Source: Vibrio sinaloensis DSM 21326 (GTDB taxonomy: Bacteria; Pseudomonadota; Gammaproteobacteria; Enterobacterales; Vibrionaceae). From it: DNA of 64,000 nucleotides. A program made the position numbers and the translations under genes. The stretch spans positions 62,001-126,000 of the forward strand of contig NZ_AEVT01000099.1 in assembly GCF_000189275.1 (NCBI RefSeq), given 5' to 3'. Numbering within the stretch: the first letter of the stretch is position 1; the number at the start of each line of letters is the position of its first letter. The notes beneath the pieces are model-generated. The model searched no databases, was not told the origin of the DNA, and saw only the letters and a list, made by a program, of their open reading frames with translations. Shown in pieces: positions 16,159 to 24,300 of the stretch.

Positions 16159-18777
16159 ATGCTTCTGACAAGAATGTCTATAAAAAGCCGCTTATTGATA
16201 CTGTGTCTATTACCAACCATAGTTATCATTTTACTAAGTGCCAACCTCGTCAATCAGCTACAAGGCAGACTTCACAGCTATCAGCTGGTGGATGAAAAAA
16301 ATGCCGCTATCAATTTGCTTACCGAATTTTCCAAACACAACTACTCCGCGTTAAGCCGTCAACTTAATGGGCAACAAAATCAAACCTACGTTGCGCTTGC
16401 CAACCAAACCTTGCAACAGTTACTGGCTTTAGAAAGGCGCAGTGAGCGAGAGGCCAGCTCTGTTAGCTACATTGAAGAGTTAATGCAATTGTTTCCCGAA
16501 CTGAGTAAAGCCGGTCGTGAAGAGACAATAGAGTTAGGACGTTTAATTTATACGGTGTATTACGACCTTTATGCCTCTGTGTTGTCTCGAGATAACATCA
16601 ACCTCAGTACCGATGTCCATAAGTTGGATCTTATTATCAGTGACTTGAGCTGGTTGCATTTTTGGATGGAGCGCGAAGCTTGGTTAGTGCAGGAAATTCA
16701 AGTAGAAGGGTGGCCATACAATGTCTATGCACCTGAGTATTTTAGAATCAGTGAACGTCAACGGCACTACCTCGATAAGTTTATTACCCTCGGTGCCGAT
16801 AGCGAGCAAGTAGAGTCTTTGCTGGCCATTTTTACCAGCCAAGATTTTCAAAAGAGCACCTACGTTCGAGAGCAAATTTTGTATAACCGCTACACCCTCG
16901 ATCAGCTAGGTCAGGCGGTTTCAGTCGTGGAGCTGCGTAATAAGTTGGTCGAGCGCCAACTGCTGCTCTTTTCTCGTCATCTACAAAATGAACTTGGCGC
17001 AGAGATCAAATACAGCCAGCGCGCGATGTGGGCGATAGCGGGCGTAGGCATTATAGCCATGGTCATTATGTTTGCGTGGGGAACCAGTACTTTATATCGC
17101 ATTAACTCCAAACTCTCACGGATCTTGCAGGTAATGAGTAACTTACGGGGTAGTAGCCACGTTGAGCAAATTCCGATTGATGGTCGCGATGAGTTTGCTA
17201 AGTTTGCGACTGAACTTAACTATACGATAGCCAAACAAAAAGCGTACGAACAAGACTTGGTGAAGGCCAAAGAGCACGCTGAAGCGGCTAATCAGGCCAA
17301 GAGTATCTTTTTGGCTAACATGTCTCATGAGATCCGCACTCCGCTTAATGGCATTATAGGGATGACTGAAATCTTAGCAGACAGCCATTTGAGTGCGGCG
17401 CAAAAAGACATTCTCAACGACGTTGATGCGTCTTCCCATGCGCTGCTTGTACTCATTAACGACATCTTAGATTTGTCGAAAATTGAGTCGGGAAATTTGG
17501 CGCTTTCTCCACATATGGCCAGTGTTCGGGAAATCATCTTTGATACCGTCAACATGGTTAACAGCCATGCGTTAAAACAGGAAGTGACACTCCATGTCGA
17601 GTTTGCTGACCATGTGCCGAACCACCTTGAACTAGACGAATTTCGCGTCAAACAAGTGTTGATGAACCTGATGAGTAATGCGATTAAATTTAGTCCTCAA
17701 GGTAATGTGATTATGCGGGTTTCTGTCGTTGAACATCATGGACTGAGCATCGAGGTAGCCGATACAGGTGTTGGTATTGCGGAAGACAAGTTAGCAGAGA
17801 TCTTTAAACCCTTTACTCAGGAGGATGGCACGATCACTCGCCGCTTTGGCGGTACAGGGCTAGGGTTGACCATCTGTAACCAATTGGTCGACTTAATGAA
17901 TGGACAGATCTCTGTTGAATCTGGCCTTGGAGAAGGCAGCCGATTTACGTTTACTTTGCCTATGGTCGAGCCCGAGACTAAGCCTTCGATTCCTCAATAT
18001 CCCCTCAAAGCGTTGTTTATCGCCAACCAAGCGATTCACCAGCAGTTAGCGTATGCGGAAAGCGTCCGTTTAGGGTTAGTGGTTACTCAATGTGAAAATT
18101 GTGAGCAATTGGATGACCTGCCAGATGAATATGACGTTATCTTATATTGCTTAGCAAAGCATACGAAATCGCGGACCGATCTCTCCCAACTGCGAGCCCG
18201 TTTTCCCTCTGCGGATATCATTGGCTTACAACATCACCTCTATCCCGCATCGGATCTTGAAGGCTTGCTCACCAATCAAATCGCCTTGCCAATATTAGGC
18301 AAACGTTTTGAATCGGTATTAAGCCAATGCCAAAGTGATTCACGATTTAAAATTGCGCAACGTGACAAGCTTGTTTCCCAACCGGATGTTGGTGTGGTTA
18401 AGCGTGTGCTGATCGTTGAAGATAATTTGATGAATCAGAAAATAGCGAGCTTCTTCCTGAGTAAAGTAGGGATTGATTTCACCATCGCGAGTAATGGACT
18501 TGAAGCGGTTAACTTAGTGAAAGCAGAGCAAGAATATTGCGCAATTTTAATGGATTGCATGATGCCCATTATGGATGGACTCACTGCCACTCAGCAGATC
18601 CGCCAATGGGAAGAGGAGCAAAATCGTCCGCGTGTGCCGATTGTCGCGCTAACAGCCAGCGTGTTACCTGAAGAGATCCAAAGCTGCTTTGACGCCGGTA
18701 TGGACGCTTACTTGCCTAAGCCGTACAAGTCTAAGCAGCTGTTCGATATTTTTGAGCGCTTACACGTCACCTTCTAG
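16159..18777 (+). CDS. Hybrid sensor histidine kinase/response regulator
   Basis: Membrane sensor kinase of 872 residues. A membrane segment near residues 10-32 is followed by an all-helical periplasmic region of about 255 residues (NIT- or TorS-like in character), a second membrane helix near 290-310, and a HAMP-like linker. The kinase core has the H-box ANMSHEIRTPLNGIIG (His390), N-box MNLMSNAIKFS, G1 DTGVGI and G2 GGTGLGL. A degenerate receiver-like segment precedes a true receiver with Asp799 (LMDCMMPIMDG) and a KP motif (YLPKPYK). There is no HPt domain, so a separate HPt partner is expected. ATG at 16159 with AAGGA is preferred to a TTG at 16123. It is divergent from the PstS-like/barrel pair and overlaps the dCMP deaminase gene end by 18 bases. 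Confidence 0.9.
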   Translation: MLLTRMSIKSRLLILCLLPTIVIILLSANLVNQLQGRLHSYQLVDEKNAAINLLTEFSKHNYSALSRQLNGQQNQTYVALANQTLQQLLALERRSEREASSVSYIEELMQLFPELSKAGREETIELGRLIYTVYYDLYASVLSRDNINLSTDVHKLDLIISDLSWLHFWMEREAWLVQEIQVEGWPYNVYAPEYFRISERQRHYLDKFITLGADSEQVESLLAIFTSQDFQKSTYVREQILYNRYTLDQLGQAVSVVELRNKLVERQLLLFSRHLQNELGAEIKYSQRAMWAIAGVGIIAMVIMFAWGTSTLYRINSKLSRILQVMSNLRGSSHVEQIPIDGRDEFAKFATELNYTIAKQKAYEQDLVKAKEHAEAANQAKSIFLANMSHEIRTPLNGIIGMTEILADSHLSAAQKDILNDVDASSHALLVLINDILDLSKIESGNLALSPHMASVREIIFDTVNMVNSHALKQEVTLHVEFADHVPNHLELDEFRVKQVLMNLMSNAIKFSPQGNVIMRVSVVEHHGLSIEVADTGVGIAEDKLAEIFKPFTQEDGTITRRFGGTGLGLTICNQLVDLMNGQISVESGLGEGSRFTFTLPMVEPETKPSIPQYPLKALFIANQAIHQQLAYAESVRLGLVVTQCENCEQLDDLPDEYDVILYCLAKHTKSRTDLSQLRARFPSADIIGLQHHLYPASDLEGLLTNQIALPILGKRFESVLSQCQSDSRFKIAQRDKLVSQPDVGVVKRVLIVEDNLMNQKIASFFLSKVGIDFTIASNGLEAVNLVKAEQEYCAILMDCMMPIMDGLTATQQIRQWEEEQNRPRVPIVALTASVLPEEIQSCFDAGMDAYLPKPYKSKQLFDIFERLHVTF

Positions 18778-19212
18778 GTCGCTGAGCGGCAGCCAGTTTA
18801 CTTTCACACCCGCTTGAAGAAACATCTCTTGGCTTACTTGGATTTTGTCACCCCAACGAGAAAGGAAGTCTGGTGTTTGCTCTGGACAGTGCACCGCCGA
18901 GATACCCGTTTGGATGATCTTTGCTGCGCAATTAGGACAAGGGAAGTGAGTGACCCAGATTTCGCAGCCGTCTAAATCTCGTTTCGCGAATAATATGGCG
19001 TTTTCTTCAGCATGAAGCGTCTTTAGATATTTCATTTCTCTATCATCAGTCATGGCGCTGTCAGAGATACCATGCGGATAGCCGTTGAAACCAACTGAAA
19101 CGATGCGATTCTGTTTAGTAATGACAGCACCTACTTGAGTAGACGGGTCTTTACTCCAAGAGCCAACAAGTTCAGCCATTTGGTAAAAGCGTTGTGCCCA
19201 TTTCGTTATCAT
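18760..19212 (-). CDS. dCMP deaminase family protein
   Basis: Zinc-dependent deaminase of the deoxycytidylate/ComEB type, 150 residues. Zinc and catalytic residues are His67 and Glu69 in LHAEENAILFA, and Cys92 and Cys95 in FPCPNCAAKI. The N-terminal WAQRFYQMAELVGSWSKDPSTQVGAVI is also characteristic and includes the usual S-K-D-P-S-T-Q-V-G-A segment. It would convert dCMP to dUMP for thymidylate synthesis. The gene is convergent with the hybrid kinase and the two coding ends overlap by 18 bases. AGAGG lies 9 bases before the ATG. Confidence 0.9.
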   Translation of the reverse strand: MITKWAQRFYQMAELVGSWSKDPSTQVGAVITKQNRIVSVGFNGYPHGISDSAMTDDREMKYLKTLHAEENAILFAKRDLDGCEIWVTHFPCPNCAAKIIQTGISAVHCPEQTPDFLSRWGDKIQVSQEMFLQAGVKVNWLPLSDLEGDV

Positions 19213-19372
19213 TAAGTCATTCCTCTGCGAGTCGACGTCCTGCTCAGTCCATTCATAAGCAGGTTTTAGTTAAATGTGATAGAGATCAGCTAATAATATC
19301 CTCATTTCCTCAACGTTAGTCCAGTAAAAACCTTAGCGGTGTGCCTCCTTTTTATTGGTTTAGCGTTTTTTG

Positions 19373-19388
19373 AGTGATTTGGATCACT
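19373..19388. promoter_or_regulatory. CRP-like palindrome upstream of the CsrB-like RNA
   Basis: AGTGA-TTTGGA-TCACT keeps 8 of 10 CRP core positions and is a perfect arm-to-arm palindrome (AGTGAT/ATCACT). It lies between the divergent dCMP deaminase gene and csrB and could serve either. Confidence 0.5.
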
Positions 19389-19437
19389 AATACACTCTGC
19401 GTGATAATCATCTTGATAAGGCAAAATACCCTGTATG

Positions 19438-19459
19438 CTTGTGCGAGATCTCTCACAAG
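19438..19459. promoter_or_regulatory. VarA/GacA/UvrY-type upstream activating site
   Basis: A 22-base near-perfect palindrome CTTGTGCGAGATCTCTCACAAG, one mismatched pair. It closely fits the GacA-family box (TGTGAGAGATCTCTTACA as remembered). Its centre is about 168 bases before the inferred csrB start, the distance typical for this regulator at csr/rsm RNA genes. Confidence 0.75.
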
Positions 19460-19602
19460 GTCGTGAGCAAAATGAGAGTTATTGGCTAAGATATTTTTCA
19501 AAACCTCTTCTAAGTGATTGATTATAATTGCTATGCTTGTTTTGTGAGCGATTGGTCGAGCGCAATTTCTTGCAAATCGCCGTTGTGAAAAAACGCCAAT
19601 CT

Positions 19603-19608
19603 CATAAT
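19603..19608 (+). promoter_or_regulatory. Putative -10 element of csrB
   Basis: CATAAT lies 9 bases before the inferred RNA start GTCAGCAGGGAG. No good -35 is seen at normal spacing, as expected for an activator-dependent promoter. Another TATAAT at 19523-19528 could drive a longer transcript. Confidence 0.4.
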
Positions 19609-19616
19609 CTTAAGTT

Positions 19617-20027
19617 GTCAGCAGGGAGCAGACACGGAACAGGAAAGACCCAAGGAACGGTCATCTTCAGGACGAAGATTCGATTATTCAGGATGAATAA
19701 TTGGCATGGAAAGCGAAGGACATTGGCTGGACGCTAGTAACTAGGATGGTTACACAAGGAAAGACAATGGACGCTTAACGGACTAAGGCAATAGCTATCA
19801 GGATGATAGAAACAGGGACACCGCTTAAGGATTAAGTGATGAGAGTTAGCTAGGAAAGCTAACGGGCTGGATTGCCAAGGACACCGCTAGGAAGGCGATG
19901 ATAAGGAAAGTGCTGAAGGATTCAGCGTACTATCAAGGAATAGATGCAGGGAGCACCTATTAGTAGCCGGATTGCTGCGAGTAAGACTATACCCCACTAG
20001 GCGAAAGCTTAGTGGGGTTTTCTTTTA
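19617..20027 (+). ncRNA. csrB: CsrB-family regulatory RNA
   Basis: RNA of about 410 nt that would bind and sequester many copies of CsrA. I count about 25 GGA motifs between 19623 and 19980, most as AGGA, CAGGA or AAGGA and many placed between short inverted repeats, such as the loop of TTAGCTAGGAAAGCTAA. The 5' part GTCAGCAGGGAGCAGACA and the 3' part GGATTGCTGCGA resemble the ends of E. coli CsrB. No reading frame with a ribosome site covers it. It ends in a strong terminator, and a GacA/VarA-type palindrome lies upstream. Vibrio species carry several such RNAs (CsrB, CsrC, CsrD), so which paralogue this is remains open. Confidence 0.9.
19991..20027 (+). terminator. csrB terminator
   Basis: A 9-bp stem ACCCCACTA / TAGTGGGGT extended by inner GC/GC pairs around a GAAA loop, followed by TTTCTTTT. 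Confidence 0.92.
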
Positions 20028-20180
20028 TATGCAGCAAATAACGCTTGTCATCAAATACCCATAAAGTTGCCACGCAACTGCCACTTACCAGCAATCAAAG
20101 CGTCATCAATCCACTTTAACTTACTGACTAGTCGTTAATATGAGCCGCTGTGCTCAACTTAAAATTACAGGTAAGTAAAG

Positions 20181-21182
20181 ATGAAAAAAGCAGTGTTAGC
20201 TTCTGCCGTGATTGCAGTAATTGCATCAGGCTCTACGTTGGCAGCAACGGTTTATGATTCTGAAGGGACTGAGCTGAAAGTAGGCGGTCGTGTTGAGTTT
20301 CGCGGAGATTTTATTGGCTCTAAAGGCGCGGAAGTCGAAGGCACAATGGAAGACAAATCGCGCGCTCGACTGAACCTAAAAGGCAAGACGGACCTCAACG
20401 ATGATCTGACTGGGTTTGCTGTGTATGAAGCGGAGCAGGGAACAGGGAAAGACTCGTTTGAAAACCGCTACATGTACGCCGGGCTTGAAACTGGTTTTGG
20501 GGAGTTCTCTGCTGGGCGTCAAGACACGGCAGCGGTATTGATTACCGATCTGACTGATATTTCTGAATTTTCGGGTTTACAGCAATATATAGATGCGGCT
20601 TCAGACAAAGAAGACAGCACGTTTGCTTACCGTGGTAAGTTTGATGCCCTACAACTGCAAGCGAGCTTTACTGCCAATAATGAGTCGGACTCTGATGGAT
20701 TTGGTCTCGCCGCATTATATGCGTTACCTATGGGGCTCGACCTTGGCGCTGCTTACTCCAAAGCCGACCTGAATAAAGACTACCAGCAGTCCTCTGCCTT
20801 GTTTGGCGCTGCATACAGTTTGGATGCGCTCTATCTCGCGATCACATACTCATTCGGTGACAATGATAACTTGGATCAAGATACCCCCGCGAACTCACAC
20901 AAGAGTGAATTTACGGCTTTGGAAGCCGCCGTTGCGTACAAATTTACGGATCAAATTACGGCTAAGCTGGTTTACGGCAAAGCGGAAGACGAAAATACGG
21001 ATGCGAAAACTAAAGCCGATTCAGCCGACTTTTTTGAAGTGGTTGGTTACTACAAATTCAATGGCAACTTATCGAGCTACGTGTCGTATATGTCGAATGG
21101 TTTGAAAGAGGTAAAAGATGCCGATGGCGTTGTCGTGTCCGGAGAAGATACGTTACGTCTGGGTATTAAATACGGTTTCTAA
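20181..21182 (+). CDS. OmpU/OmpC-type general porin
   Basis: Trimeric outer-membrane porin of the Gram-negative general type. The signal peptide MKKAVLASAVIAVIASGSTLA is cut before ATVYDSEGTELKVGGRVEFR. Porin motifs include the first strands with LKVGGRVEFRGDFIG, RARLNLKGKTDLNDDLTGFAVYE, FGEFSAGRQDT and an L3-like constriction loop after it, and the protein ends in LRLGIKYGF with terminal phenylalanine. Length 333 residues. It sits directly behind csrB with its own AAGTAAAG ribosome region. It is not specific enough to name as OmpU. Confidence 0.9.
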   Translation: MKKAVLASAVIAVIASGSTLAATVYDSEGTELKVGGRVEFRGDFIGSKGAEVEGTMEDKSRARLNLKGKTDLNDDLTGFAVYEAEQGTGKDSFENRYMYAGLETGFGEFSAGRQDTAAVLITDLTDISEFSGLQQYIDAASDKEDSTFAYRGKFDALQLQASFTANNESDSDGFGLAALYALPMGLDLGAAYSKADLNKDYQQSSALFGAAYSLDALYLAITYSFGDNDNLDQDTPANSHKSEFTALEAAVAYKFTDQITAKLVYGKAEDENTDAKTKADSADFFEVVGYYKFNGNLSSYVSYMSNGLKEVKDADGVVVSGEDTLRLGIKYGF

Positions 21183-21194
21183 CGTAATAAAAAG

Positions 21195-21227
21195 AAAAAA
21201 GCCAATCTCAAACTTGGCGAGATTGGC
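21195..21227 (-). terminator. Terminator between porin and mgtE
   Basis: A GCCAATCTC / GAGATTGGC stem of 9 bp with the T-tract on the minus strand, so it best serves transcripts coming from mgtE, 230 bases away, while also lying 18 bases after the porin stop. A second perfect 9-bp hairpin (GGTGACCCT/AGGGTCACC) lies at 21275-21302. Confidence 0.75.
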
Positions 21228-21387
21228 TGATATAAGTGTGAACAAAATGGTTCACTAACAACGTCAGTTGGCTAGGTGACCCTCGGCTTAATAAGGGTCA
21301 CCATATCTATTGCAGTATATGTGCCAACTTTAATAGCACCTAATTGCTCTATTTTTCATCGATTCTGACGGGTTTTGACCAGTTTGG

Positions 21388-21416
21388 TTGCAAGTTGCAA
21401 TTGCAAAATGCAAATG
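21388..21416. repeat. Tandem TTGCAA-type short repeats
   Basis: Four near copies of a 7-base unit built on TGCAA follow one another just downstream of mgtE. They lie inside a larger inverted repeat CCAGTTTGG (21379-21387) / CCAAACTGG (21467-21475) that reaches into the end of mgtE. Confidence 0.55.
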
Positions 21417-21455
21417 ACCACAGTTTTGCTAATGATAAAAAGCATAACTTGCCCG

Positions 21456-22802
21456 TTACAACATGACCAAACTGGCGGTGCCTAAAAAGGCAAAAAAGCC
21501 GACGACATCAGTAACAGTGGTCAGAATCACGGAACCCGCGAGGGCTGGGTCTAGCTTCAGTTTGTCGAGGGCAATCGGAATTAAAACACCGAACAGCGCC
21601 GCGGTAATGATGTTGACGATGATCGCTAGCGCGATCGTCGAACCAATAATGGCCGACTGAAACCACAGCCCTGCCAATGCGCCGATAATGATGGCCCAAA
21701 GCAGTCCGTTAATTGAGCCGATACCAATTTCATTTTTTAGTAATGCCCAACGGTTACCGGGGGTGATTTGGTTCAGTGCCATCGCACGTATCATCAAGGT
21801 TAGAGTCTGACTTCCTGCGATACCACCCATTGATGCCACGATCGGCATCAACACCGCGAGCGCGACGACCTGAGCGATAACGTCTTCGAACAAACCAATG
21901 GTGACGGAGGCTAATATTGCCGTCATCAAGTTGATCCCTAGCCAAACTCCACGTTTTTGAGAGCTTCTGACGATAGGCGCAAACAGGTCATCGCCTTCGT
22001 CCATACCTGTACCCGCCATTAAGCGAGCTTCGTAAATCTCACGTTGGTTACTCAGGGCAAATTGCCAATCCACCTCACCCACAAGCAGCTGCTTATCGTC
22101 GGTGACGGGCATGGCTGACAACGAGGAGTGCTCTAGTGCCTCGATGCTTTCAGCGAGACTCAACTTAGCGTCTAAGGTCACGACATTCTCAAGAGCGAGG
22201 CTCTTTAGTCGCTCGTTAGGCTCAGCGCGTAAAAGATCGATATAATTTACTACACCACGAAACTGCTTACGCTTATTAATCAGGTAAATTTGCTGCGGTG
22301 CATCGTAGCTATAGCGTTCCATCAGCAAACGCGCTTTTTCAGCCGAAATGCTAAACGGCAGTGTGACGACTTTTCGCTCCGCCCAGCGTCCTAGTTCGTC
22401 GTCTTCATATTCATTCGCTTGATCGTAAAGTTCTAACTCGTCTTTTTCGATCAGGCTCAGGGCTTCATTGATGATTTCTTCAGGCAGAGAATCTGCCCAC
22501 TCAATCAGAGACAAATTGTCGAGCTTGGCCAAGGTGAGTCTGAGCTCGACTTCTGATAGTTGATCAATAATGGAGTGTCTAACTTCAGCACGAGCTTCGG
22601 TGAGCACCTCAATGTGCAGTTCAAGCGGTAGGCTGCGCCATAAACGTACACGCTCTTCGATAGGGAAAGCTTCTAATATCAATGCAACGGCACCTGGCTC
22701 AAGGCCTAGCTCGATAGAGTCGTTAAGTATCGTGACTTGGCTGGCATCGTCAGCTTGAACAATTTGCTCGATCAGAATAGAGAGGTCTTGGAACTGGCTC
22801 AC
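21456..22802 (-). CDS. mgtE: Magnesium transporter MgtE
   Basis: Mg2+ channel of the MgtE family, 448 residues. The N-terminal helical domain (about 1-130) is followed by two CBS domains (about 135-255) and five membrane helices. The pore-helix motif is recognisable as LMPIVASMGGIAGSQTL, and the last helices contain the conserved DPALAGSVILTTVTDVVGFF. The start is a GTG with GAGGT nearby, although the spacing is short. It is the second gene after the UbiB-like kinase on the same strand with a 75-base gap, so co-transcription is possible. The stop codon lies inside a larger inverted repeat. Confidence 0.95.
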   Translation of the reverse strand: MSQFQDLSILIEQIVQADDASQVTILNDSIELGLEPGAVALILEAFPIEERVRLWRSLPLELHIEVLTEARAEVRHSIIDQLSEVELRLTLAKLDNLSLIEWADSLPEEIINEALSLIEKDELELYDQANEYEDDELGRWAERKVVTLPFSISAEKARLLMERYSYDAPQQIYLINKRKQFRGVVNYIDLLRAEPNERLKSLALENVVTLDAKLSLAESIEALEHSSLSAMPVTDDKQLLVGEVDWQFALSNQREIYEARLMAGTGMDEGDDLFAPIVRSSQKRGVWLGINLMTAILASVTIGLFEDVIAQVVALAVLMPIVASMGGIAGSQTLTLMIRAMALNQITPGNRWALLKNEIGIGSINGLLWAIIIGALAGLWFQSAIIGSTIALAIIVNIITAALFGVLIPIALDKLKLDPALAGSVILTTVTDVVGFFAFLGTASLVML

Positions 22803-22877
22803 AGAGCACCTCGACGGTCAGTTAAATCGGTTAAAACTGTCCATCAAGGTACTCGAAAGTTACAGAAAAACAATACC

Positions 22878-24200
22878 CTATTTGGTATTTGCCATAAGAT
22901 AAGGAGTGACAAGTTGATGGATGTTGACTTTTGCATCGATTCGCGCGGCCAATAAGTACATTCCGCCTATTTTCCGATGTAAGAAGAGTGCATCTGCAGG
23001 GGGAGTATGCCAATAATCCTGCTCCATACTTAGTACGGTCCCCGCCTCACGTATGCGTTGCGCGAGCCCACTTTGTTTAAAATCGTATTCTTCATCGATC
23101 AGCATGGGTTCACACGCCATTTTCACTAGGTTCAAAATGGCTTGGCGTTGACTCGATCGAATATCCTGGCTAAAAAAGCCTATCTTCTCCAGAGCTTGAT
23201 TTAATGCACTTTCATTATTGTCGAGTACCGCTTGAAAGGCGCAGCGATAGCCGTTGCTGAAACGTTCGTCGTATTCTCTGGTGGCGCCAAAATCAAGTAA
23301 GCCGATCTGTTTCGTCTCTTCCATATACAGGTAATTTGCGAAGTTGGGATCAGTTTGTACCATGCGAAACTCGAACAACTCTTTAAACAAGAGATCGATA
23401 AGTTGATGCATGACATGATTTCGGGTTTGCTGATCTTGCTCACCAATCGACTCAATCGTCTTGCCTTCGATAAAGGCCATAGTAAGGACGGAATCAGAGC
23501 TGCTTTGGTCAACGATTTTCGGCACAACGAAATGGGGGGTACCTTCGAGCACATGGTGATAGCGCTGAGCGTACTTTGCCTCTCTAAGATAATCCGCTTC
23601 ATCGTGCAGTTGCAGCTTTGCCTCATTGAGCAACCCTTTGTAGTCGACGCTGTCTGGAATTAGCCCGACCATTTTCAGCAGAGTCCCTACATTATCAACG
23701 TCGCTGTCTATGCTTTTTCTCACACCTGGATACTGCACTTTTACGGCGAGCTTGGTTCCGTCGTCACTGTACGCTTGATGTACCTGACCAATGGAAGCGC
23801 TTGCGATGGGTTTAAAGTTAAAAGCAAGGAAACCTTCCTTCCAGTTGTCTCCCAATGCGTTGACCAAGGTTGAATTAAGCTGCTTTGCAGGCATTGGATC
23901 TGCGTCTGATCGTAGCCGAGACAATATTTCCGCGAGCTCAGGCTCTAAAACATCTCCTGCATCCATCGACAACATTTGTCCCATCTTCATTGCCGCGCCG
24001 CGCAAATGGGCAAGTTGGGTAGTCAGTCGGGTGATATTTTGTGGCGTGAGAAGCAGATCTTTGGCTTTGGGTTTGTTGCCTTGGGCGATCTGTTTTGTGC
24101 CTTCTGCGATGACGTTACCGGCGACTCTGGTGGCGAGCGAGGCAAACTTGCTGAATCTGGATAGACGATGGGTAGGAAGGCTTCTTTCCTTTGCTGACAT
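22878..24200 (-). CDS. ABC1/AarF/UbiB-family atypical kinase
   Basis: Atypical protein-kinase-like protein of the ABC1/ADCK/UbiB family. The family KxGQ motif is present as RGAAMKMGQMLSM near residue 70, the alanine-rich loop that replaces the usual P-loop as IASASIGQVHQA, then the VAIK-type lysine in AVKVQYPGV, the catalytic-loop QTDPNFANYLY and the metal-binding DFGATREY. The ATG at 24200 with GGGAG gives 440 residues; a longer frame to 24281 has no ribosome site and runs into a terminator. There is no C-terminal membrane segment like that of UbiB, so it is a soluble cousin with an unknown role, possibly in quinone biology. Confidence 0.88.
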   Translation of the reverse strand: MSAKERSLPTHRLSRFSKFASLATRVAGNVIAEGTKQIAQGNKPKAKDLLLTPQNITRLTTQLAHLRGAAMKMGQMLSMDAGDVLEPELAEILSRLRSDADPMPAKQLNSTLVNALGDNWKEGFLAFNFKPIASASIGQVHQAYSDDGTKLAVKVQYPGVRKSIDSDVDNVGTLLKMVGLIPDSVDYKGLLNEAKLQLHDEADYLREAKYAQRYHHVLEGTPHFVVPKIVDQSSSDSVLTMAFIEGKTIESIGEQDQQTRNHVMHQLIDLLFKELFEFRMVQTDPNFANYLYMEETKQIGLLDFGATREYDERFSNGYRCAFQAVLDNNESALNQALEKIGFFSQDIRSSQRQAILNLVKMACEPMLIDEEYDFKQSGLAQRIREAGTVLSMEQDYWHTPPADALFLHRKIGGMYLLAARIDAKVNIHQLVTPYLMANTK

Positions 24201-24265
24201 ACTGTTCTCCCGATAACTGATTCTTGTTATACGGCAAAAGCGCCACTTTGGATACAAAGCTGATA

Positions 24266-24293
24266 GAAAAAGCCGCCTCATTGTGAGGCGGCT
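24266..24293 (-). terminator. Terminator of the HlyD/DUF3302 operon
   Basis: A 10-bp perfect stem AGCCGCCTCA / TGAGGCGGCT with a 3-base loop and T-run on the minus strand. Confidence 0.9.
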
Positions 24294-24300
24294 GATTCGG

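Noticed and set aside
19528..19737. A 69-residue open frame across the start of csrB
   Set aside because: No good ribosome site, arginine-rich nonsense-like product, and the stretch is explained by the CsrB-like RNA and its promoter.
20803..21105. A 100-residue frame inside the porin gene
   Set aside because: Shadow of the porin in another frame; low-complexity Thr/Arg/Lys product without a ribosome site.
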